A stretch of DNA of 64,000 nt from Sphingomonas sp. CFBP 13720 (GCF_014842075.1 NZ_JACYVA010000006.1:168302-232301); one strand, 5' to 3'. Shown: positions 42,064 to 52,241, counted from the first letter of the stretch. Program-made: numbers and translations. Notes: generated from the letters alone by a model not told the origin.

Positions 42064-43092
42064 ATGGAACAGAATGGATATGACGCACCGCGCGTGCGGA
42101 CGATCGCCGACCTTGCCCGGCTGGCCGGCGTATCGCCTGGCACGGTATCGCGTGCGCTGGCTGGCAAAACGCTGGTGAATCCCGAAACACGCGACCGGAT
42201 TCAGGCGCTGGCGACCGAACACAGTTTTCGCCCCAACCAGATGGCCAGCCGGCTGCGCACGCAACGTACCGGCGTGATCGGCGTCGTGGTCCCGCTGGGT
42301 CATGAACGACGACAGCATTTGTCCGACCCGTTCTTCATGACGATGCTGGGGTTCCTTGCCGACCGGCTGACCGAGGACGGATACGACCTGATGCTGTCGC
42401 GGGTCATTCCCGACGCCGCCGACTGGCTGGAGCGGATCGTCGATTCGGGCATGATGGACGGCGTGTTGCTGATCGGGCAATCGGACCAGATCGGGACGAT
42501 CGAACGGGTCGCACGACGCTATCGCCCGCTGGTCGCATGGGGTAGCAGCAACCTTCCCGGACAGGTGCATGGTGCGGTCGGGTCCGACAATGTCGCCGGC
42601 GGACGGCTGGCGGGCGAACGGCTGGTGGCGCGCGGCGCGCGGCGGGTCGCATTCCTCGGCGACGTGCGTGCACCAGAGATCCGCGACCGGTTCGACGGGG
42701 TGGCACAGGCGATGGCAGCGGCGGGGCTGTCGCAAACGCCGATCCAGCTCGATACGCCGCTGGCGTCGGACCTGATGGAACGGCAGATCGCGGCGCATCT
42801 CGATCAGGTGGCGGGACAGATCGACGGCATCGCCGCCGCATCCGATGTGATCGCGATGACGACGTTGCGCGTTCTCGCCGATCGGGGCATCCGCGTGCCG
42901 GACCAGATGGCGGTGGTCGGGTATGACGACCTGCCGATCGCGCTGAGCGCCGTGCCGCGCATCACCACGGTGCGACAGGACATCCGGCGCGGGGCGAACG
43001 AGATGGTATCCGCCCTGTTCCGCCGGATTGCGGGAGAGGATGCGCCATCGGTGACGATGGCGCCGACGCTGGTCGAACGGGATTCGGGATAA
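42064..43092 (+). CDS. LacI-family transcriptional regulator (second copy)
   Basis: 342 residues from the ATG at 42064; a TTG at 42043 would add seven residues. HTH: TIADLARLAGVSPGTVSRALAG. Ligand domain: GVIGVVVPLGHERRQHLSDPFF, DGVLLIGQSD, VVGYDDLPIALSAVPRITTVRQ. It is divergent from the ROK kinase-iclR pair and probably controls it. It is clearly distinct from the LacI protein at 36421: ligand-domain motifs differ and a second gene-specific operator is expected. It ends 13 bases before the convergent aminopeptidase gene. Confidence 0.92.
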   Translation: MEQNGYDAPRVRTIADLARLAGVSPGTVSRALAGKTLVNPETRDRIQALATEHSFRPNQMASRLRTQRTGVIGVVVPLGHERRQHLSDPFFMTMLGFLADRLTEDGYDLMLSRVIPDAADWLERIVDSGMMDGVLLIGQSDQIGTIERVARRYRPLVAWGSSNLPGQVHGAVGSDNVAGGRLAGERLVARGARRVAFLGDVRAPEIRDRFDGVAQAMAAAGLSQTPIQLDTPLASDLMERQIAAHLDQVAGQIDGIAAASDVIAMTTLRVLADRGIRVPDQMAVVGYDDLPIALSAVPRITTVRQDIRRGANEMVSALFRRIAGEDAPSVTMAPTLVERDSG

Positions 43093-43105
43093 GGCGCGGG
43101 AGCGC

Positions 43106-44902
43106 TTACCCCAGCGGTGCGCATTTCGCCGCGACCCACGCCGCCGTCTCGATATCGAGCAGCGGCGCCAGCAGCGCGGCGACCTTCGCATGATAGCCGT
43201 CGACCCATGCCCGTTCGGTGTCCGTGAGCAGGTCGGCGACGATCAGCGACCGTTCGATCGGGACGAACGTCAGCGTTTCGAACCCCAGCATCGCACGATC
43301 GGCTCCGGCAATCGCGCGATCGATCACCAGCACCAGATTTTCGATGCGGATGCCGTACTCCCCCGCCTTGTAATAGCCCGGCTCGTTCGACAGCATCATG
43401 CCCGCGCGCAGCGGCTCCAGCGGCCCGCCGCCCGGATAGTCGGGCGCGCCGATCCGCTGTGGCCCTTCGTGCACCGACAGGTACGAACCGATGCCGTGAC
43501 CGGTGCCGTGCGCGTAATCGAGGCCTGCTTCCCATAGCGGGCGGCGCGCGAAGCCGTCGATATGGCCGCCCAGCGTGCCGTCGGGAAAGACTGCGCTGTC
43601 GATCGCGATATGACCTTTCAGCACGCGGGTGAAGCGGTCGCGCATCTCCGGCGTGACGGTGCCGACCGGCATTACGCGGGTGATGTCGGTGGTGCCGTCG
43701 CGATACTGTCCGCCCGAATCGATCAGGTAGAGTTGGCCGGGGCGGATCGCCGCGTCGCTGTCGACCGTCGCCTTGTAATGCGGGCTGGCGGCATGCGCGC
43801 CGGTCGCCGAAATCGTGTCGAACGACAGGTCGAGCAGCAGTCCGGTTTCCTCGCGGAACGCCGCCAGCCGGTCGGATGCCGACAATTCGGTCAGCGTGCC
43901 CGACGGTGCGGTTTCCTCGAACCATTTGAGGAAGCGGACCATCGCCACGCCGTCGCGCGCCTGCGCGGCCCGGTGGCCGGCGATCTCGGCGGGATTCTTC
44001 AGCGCCTTTGCCAATATGGTCGGGTCGCGTTCCGCCACGATCGTCGCGCCGCCCGCCGCCAGCGCGGCGTGGATCGCGGCGACGGCACGGTCGGGATCGG
44101 CGGCGACGCGCCGGCCCGCGAATCGCCCGAGCGCGGGGGCGAATTCCTCCATCGCGCGGACGGTCACCGCGTTGCCCAGATGGCGGCGAACGCCCTTGCC
44201 AATCTTGCCCGGCGCGGCGAACAGCTCGGCTGTGCCGTCGGCATGGACGATCGCATAGCCCAGTCCGACCGGGGTATGCGCGACGTCGGTGCCACGGATG
44301 TTGAACGTCCACGCGACCGAATCGAGCGCCGACAGGACGACCGCGTCGGCGCGGCGTCCTGTCAGCCATTCGCCGATCACCGCCCGCTTTTCGGCCGACG
44401 AACGCCCGGCCAGTGCATCGTGCTGCGCGATCATCGGCGCAGGCGACGGGGCGGGGCGATCGGCCCACAGCGCATCGATCGGGTTGGCATCGACTGCGAC
44501 CAGCGATGCGCCGGTCGCCGTCAGTGCGGCCTGCGTCGCCGCGACCCAGCCAGTGGTGGCCAGCCACGGGTCGTATCCGATGCGGTCGCCGGCCGTCGCA
44601 TGGTCGGCCAGCCACTCGTGTATCGCGGTGTCAGGCACCTGGACGAACTGCCAGTCGGCGGCATCGACCTGTTCGCGCACCTGCAACGTGTATCGCCCGT
44701 CGGTGAACATCGCGGCGACATCGCGCAGCACCACCGCGTTGCCCGCCGAACCGACGAACCCGGTCAGCCATTCGAGCCGCCGGGCATAGGCCCCGACATA
44801 TTCGCTCATATGCTCGTCGGTCAGCGGCACGACGAAGCCGGTCAGGTCCAGCGTGGACAGATGGGCACGAAGGGCGGCGAGGCGGTCGGTGTGGATCGTC
44901 AT
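43106..44902 (-). CDS. pepP: Xaa-Pro aminopeptidase, M24B family (three-domain type)
   Basis: 598 residues, the size of eukaryote-like cytosolic aminopeptidase P rather than the 440-residue E. coli PepP. Two N-terminal creatinase-like domains are followed by the pita-bread catalytic domain: LIDSGGQYRDGTTDITRV holds the two metal-binding aspartates, HGTGHGIGSYLSVHEGP the metal histidine, and MMLSNEPGYYKAGEYGIRIEN the first glutamate. It removes an N-terminal residue before proline, in the cytoplasm. It is alone on this strand. I use the ATG at 44902 at the start of the first domain. Confidence 0.92.
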   Translation of the reverse strand: MTIHTDRLAALRAHLSTLDLTGFVVPLTDEHMSEYVGAYARRLEWLTGFVGSAGNAVVLRDVAAMFTDGRYTLQVREQVDAADWQFVQVPDTAIHEWLADHATAGDRIGYDPWLATTGWVAATQAALTATGASLVAVDANPIDALWADRPAPSPAPMIAQHDALAGRSSAEKRAVIGEWLTGRRADAVVLSALDSVAWTFNIRGTDVAHTPVGLGYAIVHADGTAELFAAPGKIGKGVRRHLGNAVTVRAMEEFAPALGRFAGRRVAADPDRAVAAIHAALAAGGATIVAERDPTILAKALKNPAEIAGHRAAQARDGVAMVRFLKWFEETAPSGTLTELSASDRLAAFREETGLLLDLSFDTISATGAHAASPHYKATVDSDAAIRPGQLYLIDSGGQYRDGTTDITRVMPVGTVTPEMRDRFTRVLKGHIAIDSAVFPDGTLGGHIDGFARRPLWEAGLDYAHGTGHGIGSYLSVHEGPQRIGAPDYPGGGPLEPLRAGMMLSNEPGYYKAGEYGIRIENLVLVIDRAIAGADRAMLGFETLTFVPIERSLIVADLLTDTERAWVDGYHAKVAALLAPLLDIETAAWVAAKCAPLG

Positions 44903-45229
44903 GCAGGGTCGTTATCAGGTGGGGCGGGGTGGTAGAAGATCGGTTTTCACTTGCGGGCGATCGCCGGGTGGCGCGGCGGGCCGAAGTGAGAAGGATGCGA
45001 AACGCCGGTTCACGCAGAGGCGCGAAAGCGCGGAGGCGTTGGGTTCGACGTTCTGTTTCGCGTTGCGGAAACCCTATTTGCAGTGACAGGCAGGTGTGAG
45101 CGGCCGCTCGCGCAGCGGGACGTGCCCGACGGTTTGCTCTCTCCGCGCCGTCGCGCCTTCGCCTGAACCTGTTTTCTTCCGGGCCCGACGGCTCGACTTC
45201 CGCCACCGGCCGTCCCACATGGGCGGCCT
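44903..45229. other. Intergenic region between divergent peptidase genes, no gene seen
   Basis: 327 bases hold the promoters of pepP (minus) and the oligopeptidase gene (plus). A small GCGCGAAAGCGCG hairpin lies at about 45014-45033 in the sequence TTCACGCAGAGGCGCGAAAG, a form often seen between sphingomonad genes. I see no RNA gene or other coding sequence. Confidence 0.5.
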
Positions 45230-47287
45230 ATGACGCATCCCATCCCGCCGATCGCCGAGCAGCGCCCCTTCACCTACGAACGCCACGGGGTCGCGATCGA
45301 CGATCCATGGGCCTGGTTGCGCGATCCGGGATATCCGACCGTCGAGGATGCGGACGTGCTCGCCTATCTCGAAGCGGAGAATGCGTATTTCGAGGCGGTG
45401 ATGGCGCCGCATCAGCCATTGATCGATACGCTGTTCGCGGAGATGCGCGGACGGATCAAGGAAGACGATGCGACCGTGCCGCAACGCGACGGCGACTGGT
45501 GGTACTGGTCCGATCACGAAACCGGCGGCGAATATCGTCGCTGGTGGCGCCGGCCGGTCGCGGGCGGCGCGGACGAACTGATCCTCGACGAACCCGCTCT
45601 GGCGGAGGGCAAGGAATATTTCCGGCTGGGCGCGTTGTCGGTCAGCCCCGACGGGCGGCTGCTGGCCTACGCGATCGACGACGATGGCGGTGAGCGGTTC
45701 GAGGCGCGGGTCAAGGATCTGACGACCGGCGAACTGCTGGCCGACGTCATCCCCGGCACGCTGTCCGAACTGGTGTGGACCGCTGATTCGGGCGCGTTCC
45801 TCTATGGTCTCGCGAACGAGCAGTGGCGGACCGACAATGCGCGGCTGCACCGCATCGGCACCCCGGTCGATCAGGATATCGAACTCTACCATGAGGCCGA
45901 CGAGGGCTGGCGCGTATCGGTGGCCGAAACCCAGTCGCGCCGTTTCCTCGTCATCGCGGCGGGCGATCACGTCACCAGCGAGGTGCGGCTGATCCCCGCC
46001 GACGACCCCACCGCCGAACCGATCCTCGTTCGCGCGCGGCAGGAACATGTCGAATATGATGTGGAGGAGCATGACGGTACGCTGTTCATCCACACCAACG
46101 ACACGCACCCGAATTTCCGGCTGGCGACCGCATCGCTCGACGCGCCGGGCGAATGGCACGAACATATCGCCGCCGATCCGCATTTCTACATGACCGGCGT
46201 CGCGACCTTCGCCGGGTTCTTCGTGGTCGAGGGGCGACTGAACGGTCTCGATCAGGTCCGGCTGCACGACTATGCGGGCGGGGAGGGGCGGACGATCGCG
46301 TTTCCCGAAGGCAGCTATGTCGTCGGGCTGGGCGACAATCCCGAATATGACGTCGATACGCTGCGGCTCGGCTATGAATCGATGGTCACGCCCGGCACCG
46401 TCTATGATTACGACGTGGCCGGCGGCGGGCTGACGGTGCGCAAGGTGCAGACGATCCCGTCGGGCTACGATCCTGCGAAATATGCGACCGAGCGGCTGGA
46501 GATCACCGCACGCGACGGGACGGCGATCCCGTGTTCGGTGGTGTATCCGAACGACTTTCCGCGCGACGGGACCGGCAAGCTGTACCTCTATTCCTATGGT
46601 GCCTACGGCTATGCCGTGCCGCCGGGCTTTTCGACCAGCCGCATGTCGTTCCTCGACCGGGGCATGGCGTTCGCGATCGCGCATATCCGGGGCGGCGACG
46701 ATCTGGGCCAGCAATGGTATCTGGACGGAAAGCTCGAAAAGCGGACCAATACGTTCAACGACTTCGTCGACGTGGCGAAGGGGCTGATCGACCTCGGCTT
46801 CACCGATCGCGGTCGCATCGCCATTGCCGGCGGATCGGCGGGCGGCGAACTGATGGGCGCCGTGATGAACTCCGATCCCGACCTGTGGGGCGCGGTGGTG
46901 GCCAGCGTGCCGTTCGTCGACGTTCTCAATACGATGCTGGACGACACCCTGCCGCTGACCCCCGGCGAATGGCCCGAATGGGGCAATCCGATCGAGGACA
47001 AGGCGGCGTTCGACCTGATCCGGTCCTATTCCCCCTATGACAACGTCACTGCACAGGACTATCCGCCGGTCTTCATCTCAGGCGGCCTGAACGATCCCCG
47101 CGTAACCTATTGGGAACCGGCGAAATGGGCGGCGCGGTTGCGCGCGACGAAGACGGATCGCAACATGCTGCTGCTCAAGACCAATATGGGCGCGGGTCAT
47201 GGCGGCAAATCGGGGCGGTGGGAAAGCCTGAAGGAAGCCGCCGAGGAGATGGCGTTCGTCCTGTGGCAACTGGGTGTCGAGGGATAG
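45230..47287 (+). CDS. ptrB: Oligopeptidase B (S9A family)
   Basis: 685 residues from the ATG at 45230. The N-terminal seven-bladed propeller begins at residue ~60. The C-terminal alpha/beta hydrolase has the catalytic serine in AIAGGSAGGELMGAV, the aspartate in SGGLNDPRVTYWEPAKW, and the histidine in NMGAGHGGKSGRW. The AHIRGGDDLGQQWYLDGKLEKRTNTF motif is the S9A hallmark. Oligopeptidase B cleaves after basic residues in short peptides, in the cytoplasm or periplasm. No signal peptide is seen. It ends 10 bases before purK (convergent). Confidence 0.93.
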   Translation: MTHPIPPIAEQRPFTYERHGVAIDDPWAWLRDPGYPTVEDADVLAYLEAENAYFEAVMAPHQPLIDTLFAEMRGRIKEDDATVPQRDGDWWYWSDHETGGEYRRWWRRPVAGGADELILDEPALAEGKEYFRLGALSVSPDGRLLAYAIDDDGGERFEARVKDLTTGELLADVIPGTLSELVWTADSGAFLYGLANEQWRTDNARLHRIGTPVDQDIELYHEADEGWRVSVAETQSRRFLVIAAGDHVTSEVRLIPADDPTAEPILVRARQEHVEYDVEEHDGTLFIHTNDTHPNFRLATASLDAPGEWHEHIAADPHFYMTGVATFAGFFVVEGRLNGLDQVRLHDYAGGEGRTIAFPEGSYVVGLGDNPEYDVDTLRLGYESMVTPGTVYDYDVAGGGLTVRKVQTIPSGYDPAKYATERLEITARDGTAIPCSVVYPNDFPRDGTGKLYLYSYGAYGYAVPPGFSTSRMSFLDRGMAFAIAHIRGGDDLGQQWYLDGKLEKRTNTFNDFVDVAKGLIDLGFTDRGRIAIAGGSAGGELMGAVMNSDPDLWGAVVASVPFVDVLNTMLDDTLPLTPGEWPEWGNPIEDKAAFDLIRSYSPYDNVTAQDYPPVFISGGLNDPRVTYWEPAKWAARLRATKTDRNMLLLKTNMGAGHGGKSGRWESLKEAAEEMAFVLWQLGVEG

Positions 47288-47296
47288 GCGGCGGCG

Positions 47297-48355
47297 CTAC
47301 CGCTTCACCCGCGTGACATGGCCCATCTTGCGACCGGGCCGCGCTTCTCGCTTGCCATAGAGGTGCAGGTGGGCGTGCGGTTCGGCGATCAGCGTCGGCC
47401 AATGGTCGACATCGTCGCCGATCAGGTTGGTCATCGTGACCCCGCCGGCCGTCAGCGCGATGCTGCCCAGCGGCAGGCCGGCGATGGCGCGGACATGATT
47501 CTCGAACTGCGAAGTTTCCGCGCCTTCGATCGTCCAGTGTCCCGAATTATGGACGCGCGGGGCCATTTCGTTGAACACCGCGCCGTCCGGGCCGCAGAAG
47601 AATTCCAGCGTCAGCACGCCGACATGGTCGAGCGCATCGGCGACCTTGGCCGCCAACGCCTCCGCCTCCGCGCGCCACGGTTCGAGCTGCGTGGCGGGAA
47701 CGGTGGACGTGTCGAGGATACCGTCCTTGTGCACATTGGCGGGCGGGGGATAGCGGACCTGCGCCCCGTCGACGCCGCGCGCGAGGACGATCGAGAACTC
47801 GGCCTCGAAATCGACGAACGCTTCGAGGATCGCCGGGCCGCCGCCGATCGCGTCCCATGCAGCGTCGGCATCGGCCGCCGACATCAGCCGCGCCTGTCCC
47901 TTGCCGTCATAGCCGAAGCGCGTGGTCTTGAGCACCGCAGGACAGCCGACGGTGGCGATGGCGGCATCGAGCGCGGCACGGTCGGCGACTTCCGCCCAGC
48001 GCGCGGGGCGCCCGCCCAGCGCCTCGACGAAGCGCTTTTCGTTCACGCGGTCCTGCGCGATCTCCAGCGAACGGGGCGAGGGGCGCACCTTGTCGCCCAG
48101 CGCCGCGATCGGCGCGGCGGCGATATTCTCGAATTCATAGGTTACGATATCGACCTGTGCCGCGAACGCGGTCAGCGCGGCGATATCGTCATACGCGCCA
48201 CGGCTGTGGGTGAAGGCGACGTCGTTCGCCGGCCCGGTCTCGGGCGCGTAGACATGGATGCGATAGCCGAGTTGCGCCGCCGCCATCCCGATCATCCGGC
48301 CGAGCTGACCCGACCCGATGATGCCGATGGTCGATCCGGGCGGCAGCGCGGTCAT
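47297..48355 (-). CDS. purK: 5-(carboxyamino)imidazole ribonucleotide synthase PurK
   Basis: 352 residues from the ATG at 48355. N-terminal [20 protein letters not shown] is the family fingerprint of this ATP-grasp enzyme, followed by [27 protein letters not shown] and [31 protein letters not shown] sequences. It makes N5-carboxyaminoimidazole ribonucleotide from AIR, ATP and bicarbonate in purine synthesis. Its start overlaps the purE stop by four bases (48352-48355), so the two are coupled, PurE producing the next step. Confidence 0.96.
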   Translation of the reverse strand: MTALPPGSTIGIIGSGQLGRMIGMAAAQLGYRIHVYAPETGPANDVAFTHSRGAYDDIAALTAFAAQVDIVTYEFENIAAAPIAALGDKVRPSPRSLEIAQDRVNEKRFVEALGGRPARWAEVADRAALDAAIATVGCPAVLKTTRFGYDGKGQARLMSAADADAAWDAIGGGPAILEAFVDFEAEFSIVLARGVDGAQVRYPPPANVHKDGILDTSTVPATQLEPWRAEAEALAAKVADALDHVGVLTLEFFCGPDGAVFNEMAPRVHNSGHWTIEGAETSQFENHVRAIAGLPLGSIALTAGGVTMTNLIGDDVDHWPTLIAEPHAHLHLYGKREARPGRKMGHVTRVKR

Positions 48356-48837
48356 CGCGGATCGACCGCAACGGCATCGGTCTGCGCAGTGCGCCACGCA
48401 TCCAACCGCGCGGCCAACGCATCGTCGGTCAGCGCAAGGATCGAGGCGGACAACAGAGCGGCGTTGATCGCGCCGGCCTTGCCGATCGCCAGCGTGCCGA
48501 CAGGGACGCCGCCGGGCATCTGCACGATCGAGAGCAGGCTATCCATGCCCTTGAGCGCATGCGATTCGACCGGCACGCCCAGCACCGGCAGGCGGGTCAT
48601 CGACGCCACCATGCCCGGCAGATGCGCCGCGCCGCCCGCGCCCGCGATCACGACCTTCAGCCCGCGCCCGACCGCACCGGTGGCATATTCGACCAGCCGT
48701 GCAGGGGTGCGATGTGCCGAAACGACTTTCGTTTCATGCGGAACGTCCAGCGCGGCGAGCGTGTCGGCGGCGTGGCGCATCGTCTCCCAGTCCGAAGTGC
48801 TGCCCATGATGATGCCGACCAGCGGTGCGTCGTCCAT
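48352..48837 (-). CDS. purE: N5-carboxyaminoimidazole ribonucleotide mutase PurE
   Basis: 161 residues. [18 protein letters not shown] and [17 protein letters not shown] form the nucleotide site, [15 protein letters not shown] and [24 protein letters not shown] the substrate site. It is the class I bacterial PurE, moving the carboxyl group to carbon 4. It is transcribed with purK in the order purE-purK, as usual. No riboswitch motif was recognised upstream. Confidence 0.97.
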   Translation of the reverse strand: MDDAPLVGIIMGSTSDWETMRHAADTLAALDVPHETKVVSAHRTPARLVEYATGAVGRGLKVVIAGAGGAAHLPGMVASMTRLPVLGVPVESHALKGMDSLLSIVQMPGGVPVGTLAIGKAGAINAALLSASILALTDDALAARLDAWRTAQTDAVAVDPR

Positions 48838-48900
48838 GATACGTCCGGTTCGCGAAGGGAAGCGCGCTGCTTAGGGATGGCAGGGGGCAGCGTCCAGCGT

Positions 48901-48929
48901 GAAGTTCCTCCCCGGAAAGGAGGAACTTC
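48901..48929. repeat. Perfect 11-bp hairpin between gpmA and purE
   Basis: Arms GAAGTTCCTCC (48901-48911) and GGAGGAACTTC (48919-48929) with a 7-base loop in a 219-base gap. It lacks a T-tract on either strand, so it may be a REP-like element or a factor-dependent terminator of gpmA. The rest of the gap (48930-49056) carries no gene that I can support. Confidence 0.6.
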
Positions 48930-49056
48930 AGCATGTCGAATGACGACGAACGGCTCGTGCCGAGTACGGACTGAACGTAGCCGAAGATCCGTATCGAAGC
49001 ATCGATGGCTACTTGGGAGAGACGGCCGTACGGTTGATGTTCCGATGAATTACGGC

Positions 49057-49743
49057 TTACCGCTCGCTCAGATAATAACGGTCGAGCGGCGTCAGATCGT
49101 CGTTCAGTTCGTAGACGATCGGTTGGCCGGTGGGGATTTCCAGCCCCGTGATCTCGTCGTCGGGAATGTTCGACAGATGCTTTACCAGCGCGCGAAGCGA
49201 ATTGCCGTGGGCGGAGATCAGGACGCGCTTGCCGGCCTTCAGTTCGGGGACGATGCGCGTTTCCCAATAGGGCAGGACGCGGTCGATCGTGTCCTTCAGG
49301 CTTTCGGTCTGCGGGATGGCGATGCCGGCATAGCGGCGGTCGGCGGACAGGTCCCACACGCTGTCGGCGGCGGGAAGCGGCGGCGGCACGTCGAAGCTGC
49401 GGCGCCAGATCTTGACCTGCGCATCGCCGTGCAGCGCCGCCGTCTCCGCCTTGTCGAGACCGGTCAGCCCGCCATAATGCCGCTCGTTCAGCCGCCAGTC
49501 CTTTTCGACCGGCAGCCACAGCCGCCCCATCGCTTCCAGCGCGAGATTGAGCGTCTTGATCGCGCGGGTCTGGAAGCTGGTGAAACAGATGTCGAAGTCG
49601 TGGCCCTTGGTCGCGAGCAGTTCACCTGCCGCCTGCGCTTCCGCGATCCCCTTGTCGGTCAGTTCGACGTCCCACCAGCCGGTGAAACGGTTTTCGAGAT
49701 TCCACGCCGACTGGCCGTGGCGGATGAGGACGAGCGTGGGCAT
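49057..49743 (-). CDS. gpmA: 2,3-bisphosphoglycerate-dependent phosphoglycerate mutase
   Basis: 228 residues. [20 protein letters not shown] carries the phosphohistidine (RHGQ) and the family signature. [14 protein letters not shown], then [13 protein letters not shown] and [16 protein letters not shown] supply the remaining catalytic residues. It interconverts 3- and 2-phosphoglycerate in glycolysis and gluconeogenesis. It is preceded at 8 bases by the GNAT gene stop on the same strand, so possibly the last gene of a short operon. Confidence 0.96.
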   Translation of the reverse strand: MPTLVLIRHGQSAWNLENRFTGWWDVELTDKGIAEAQAAGELLATKGHDFDICFTSFQTRAIKTLNLALEAMGRLWLPVEKDWRLNERHYGGLTGLDKAETAALHGDAQVKIWRRSFDVPPPLPAADSVWDLSADRRYAGIAIPQTESLKDTIDRVLPYWETRIVPELKAGKRVLISAHGNSLRALVKHLSNIPDDEITGLEIPTGQPIVYELNDDLTPLDRYYLSER

Positions 49744-49751
49744 GGAATCTC

Positions 49752-50219
49752 CTAGAGCGGCAGGGTCAGGAAGCGGTTGTGCGGGCTAGGTCGATACTCG
49801 GCAAACGGGCCGCGATCGACGAACCCGGCGCTGCGATAGAGCGATACTGCCGGTGCATGCAACGCGGCCGTGCCGGTTTCGAGATCGATCCGGTTCAGAC
49901 CCAGACGCCGTCCTTCCGCCAGGACATGCGCCAGCAGCGCGCGACCGACTCCGGTGTTGCCGGCAGCGGACGTGGCGCGCATCGATTTCAGTTCGCCCGA
50001 TCCATCGGCGTGCCGTTTCAGCGCCACGAACCCGACCAGTTCTTCGCCACGCCACGCGGTCCAGAAGGTGACGTCGGGCTGCGACAGCCCGGTGGCGTCC
50101 AGAGCGAACGCAAATGCCGCCATATGTCCGCGCAGTTCGGTAAGGTGATGGGCGAGCAGATCCGCGACGTGCGGCGCGGACGGATCGTCGACGCGGATCG
50201 TGATCGCCGCGTGGCTCAC
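49752..50219 (-). CDS. GNAT-family N-acetyltransferase
   Basis: 155 residues. A GNAT acetyl-CoA fold is indicated by [40 protein letters not shown] (the R/Q-x-x-G-x-G/A loop) and [19 protein letters not shown] at the C-terminus. The closest look is to small PaiA/PA4866-like putative acetyltransferases. The acceptor is unknown. The start overlaps the M14 gene's stop (50216-50219). Confidence 0.88.
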   Translation of the reverse strand: MSHAAITIRVDDPSAPHVADLLAHHLTELRGHMAAFAFALDATGLSQPDVTFWTAWRGEELVGFVALKRHADGSGELKSMRATSAAGNTGVGRALLAHVLAEGRRLGLNRIDLETGTAALHAPAVSLYRSAGFVDRGPFAEYRPSPHNRFLTLPL

Positions 50220-51328
50220 AGGTCGAACCCGGCCAGCACCTCCAGCCAGCTATGCGCCAGCCGCTTCGACCGTTCGGGCGACCAGCCATATTCGGCGTCG
50301 GGATTGGGATCGTGATCCTTGAACGGCATTTCCAGCGTCATCGCCACCGCGCCGAAGCGGTTCGCGACCTGATTGGTCGACATCGACAGGTTGGCCTGTC
50401 CGGGGGCCGATACCGGGTAGCCGAGCTTCGTCTGGAATTCGGGCGTCGCTTCCTCCCACCGGCGGGCGAAGTCGGCAAAGCGCGCGCCCTGTTCGTCGGT
50501 CCAGTTGGGGATGCCTTCGTATCCGGCGATGAAGTTGGCCGGAATCGCTTCGTCGCCATGCACGTCGATCGCGATGGTCACGCCGGTTTGGTCCATCCGG
50601 TCGCGCACGCACAGCACTTCGGGGCTGCGCTCCGGCGTCGGGGCGTGCCATTCGCGATTGAGGTTCACCCCCGCCGCGTTGGTGCGCAGGTGCCCGCGAA
50701 ACGACCCGTCGGGGTTCATGTTGGGGATGCAGTGAAAGGTGCAGCGTTCGCGCAGGCCGGCGACGACGGGATCGGATGCGTCGGTCAGCCGCTCCAGCAA
50801 CCCTTCCATGAACCATTCGCACATCGATTCGCCGGGATGCTGGCGGGCATAGGCCCACACCTGCACCGGCCCGGTGCCGAGCGTCAGATAGTCGATCGCA
50901 CGCCCGTCGAGGCTTTGCCCCAGTTCGCGGTGCGCGACGCCCGGCGCGGCGGCGATGCGCGCCACCATCGCGTCATGGCGGTCTAGCGTGTAGGGCGCGA
51001 AATAGGCGAACCATGCCATGTCGGTGTCGAACGTCGCGACGAAGGTCAGAACGCCGTCTTCATACGAGGTGTCGACCTGTCGCCATGCCTGCCGGTCCGT
51101 GCTCATCCGCGCGCGATAGCCGGGCCAGCCGAACGCATAGGCCGCGCCGCCCGCATTGACGATGCGCAGCGTCAGCGTCCGCCCCCGCGCCCCGGCGACG
51201 CGGAAGTGGAACCATTGATAGAAGTCGGACTCGCGATCCTTGACGATTTCGAGGTCGACCACGTCGCCTTGGATGGCGACGACCCGGATGTTGCCGCTGT
51301 CGAACGCGGCGTTGATGACGATGCTCAT
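50216..51328 (-). CDS. M14-family zinc carboxypeptidase with N-terminal beta domain
   Basis: 370 residues. An N-terminal beta domain of about 115 residues (AGARGRTLTLRIVNAGG) precedes the metallocarboxypeptidase fold. Zinc ligands are visible in RQHPGESMCEWFMEGLL (H and E) and DVHGDEAIPANF (H). The catalytic glutamate is in AMTLEMPFKDHDP. This is the layout of cytosolic carboxypeptidases (CCP/AGBL type), which remove glutamate residues from protein tails in eukaryotes. The bacterial substrate is unknown. It overlaps both neighbours by ATGA, at 50216 and 51325. Confidence 0.9.
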   Translation of the reverse strand: MSIVINAAFDSGNIRVVAIQGDVVDLEIVKDRESDFYQWFHFRVAGARGRTLTLRIVNAGGAAYAFGWPGYRARMSTDRQAWRQVDTSYEDGVLTFVATFDTDMAWFAYFAPYTLDRHDAMVARIAAAPGVAHRELGQSLDGRAIDYLTLGTGPVQVWAYARQHPGESMCEWFMEGLLERLTDASDPVVAGLRERCTFHCIPNMNPDGSFRGHLRTNAAGVNLNREWHAPTPERSPEVLCVRDRMDQTGVTIAIDVHGDEAIPANFIAGYEGIPNWTDEQGARFADFARRWEEATPEFQTKLGYPVSAPGQANLSMSTNQVANRFGAVAMTLEMPFKDHDPNPDAEYGWSPERSKRLAHSWLEVLAGFDL

Positions 51329-51930
51329 CGCACCGTCGTAGTGATTCCCGACTCGCCTGGGAAGTTGCGGAACATCGCATTGGCCAGACGATCGGCCTGA
51401 AACACCGGTTGCGCGCCCGGCGTGTTCTCCAGCGAATCGGTGATGGCGCGGCCTTCCCAGATGGTGGTGCCATCGCTGCGCCGGCGGATCTGCACCGCCA
51501 GTTCCGATCCGACGACCTCGCGCTGGCCACCGCCCAGGCCGAAGCCGAGCCCGCCGCCGAGGCCCAGTCCACCGCGATAGCCGCCACCGCCACCCGCACC
51601 GATGCCGATCGATACCGGCGGACGCTTTTCAACGAAGCCGCGCGACGCACGGGTGAAGGCGACGGCGACGATCAGGTCGGACGGTGTGGCGGAGCGGCGG
51701 AAGCCGATCTTTTCCAGTTCGCGCGCGACCGCGCTGCCATAGGTCTGGAATTCCGGGCTGACGGTGACGTTCGTCGACAGCGGCTCGATCGAGAAGCTGG
51801 CGGGGGCGATCGGTTCGCCCAGATGAAAGCGCGTCACATCGACCGGGCGGATGCGCGTGCCCGTCGTTGCGCAGCCCGAAGTCGCGACCGTCGTGAAAGC
51901 GGCCAGAGCGATGCCGATCGTCTTGTTCAT
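51325..51930 (-). CDS. DUF4136 lipoprotein
   Basis: 201 residues from the ATG at 51930. The upstream in-frame ATG 51969 adds 13 repeat-like residues (GTNGTNG) and looks like noise. Signal peptide [16 protein letters not shown] ends in a lipobox. The mature part has a DUF4136 core ([25 protein letters not shown]) and a glycine-rich stretch ([20 protein letters not shown]) before [26 protein letters not shown]. The domain occurs in periplasmic lipoproteins of unknown function. It is the first gene of the minus-strand run to gpmA. Confidence 0.85.
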   Translation of the reverse strand: MNKTIGIALAAFTTVATSGCATTGTRIRPVDVTRFHLGEPIAPASFSIEPLSTNVTVSPEFQTYGSAVARELEKIGFRRSATPSDLIVAVAFTRASRGFVEKRPPVSIGIGAGGGGGYRGGLGLGGGLGFGLGGGQREVVGSELAVQIRRRSDGTTIWEGRAITDSLENTPGAQPVFQADRLANAMFRNFPGESGITTTVR

Positions 51931-52115
51931 ACCATTCGTCCCGTTCGTACCACGTGTCATGGTCTTCAACGTCCGTAACCGCCCGACGGGTTCATTGCGA
52001 TGGCGTTTCGGTCGCGAATCGGTGTCGGACCTTGACGGCGCGGTCGGGCGGGGATAGGCGGGCGCCTCTTTTCCGGCCGTGCGAGCGGCCCTTTTGCCGT
52101 TTGAGAGCCTTTCCC

Positions 52116-52241
52116 ATGAAGATCGTCAATTCGCTGAAGTCGCTCAAGGATCGTCACCGGGACAATCGCGTGATCCGTCGTCGTGGGCGCATTTACGTCA
52201 TCAACAAGACCAACCGCCGCTTCAAGGCCCGCCAGGGCTGA
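52116..52241 (+). CDS. rpmJ: 50S ribosomal protein L36 (41-residue, cysteine-free type)
   Basis: 41 residues: [20 protein letters not shown], then [20 protein letters not shown] and G. It is the alphaproteobacterial form without the CxxC-CxxxxH zinc ligands of the classic 38-residue L36, also known as the C-minus or YkgO type. It binds 23S rRNA near the L16/L6 side of the peptidyl-transferase region. It stands alone on the plus strand between a lipoprotein gene and the bpt operon, which is the normal situation for this copy. Confidence 0.96.
   Translation: MKIVNSLKSLKDRHRDNRVIRRRGRIYVINKTNRRFKARQG

Noticed and set aside
48901..48929. Intrinsic terminator of gpmA
   Set aside because: Perfect stem, but no T-tract on the minus strand; kept as a repeat/hairpin only.
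48838..49056. Riboswitch upstream of purE
   Set aside because: No purine-aptamer consensus could be drawn; the only structure is the simple hairpin.
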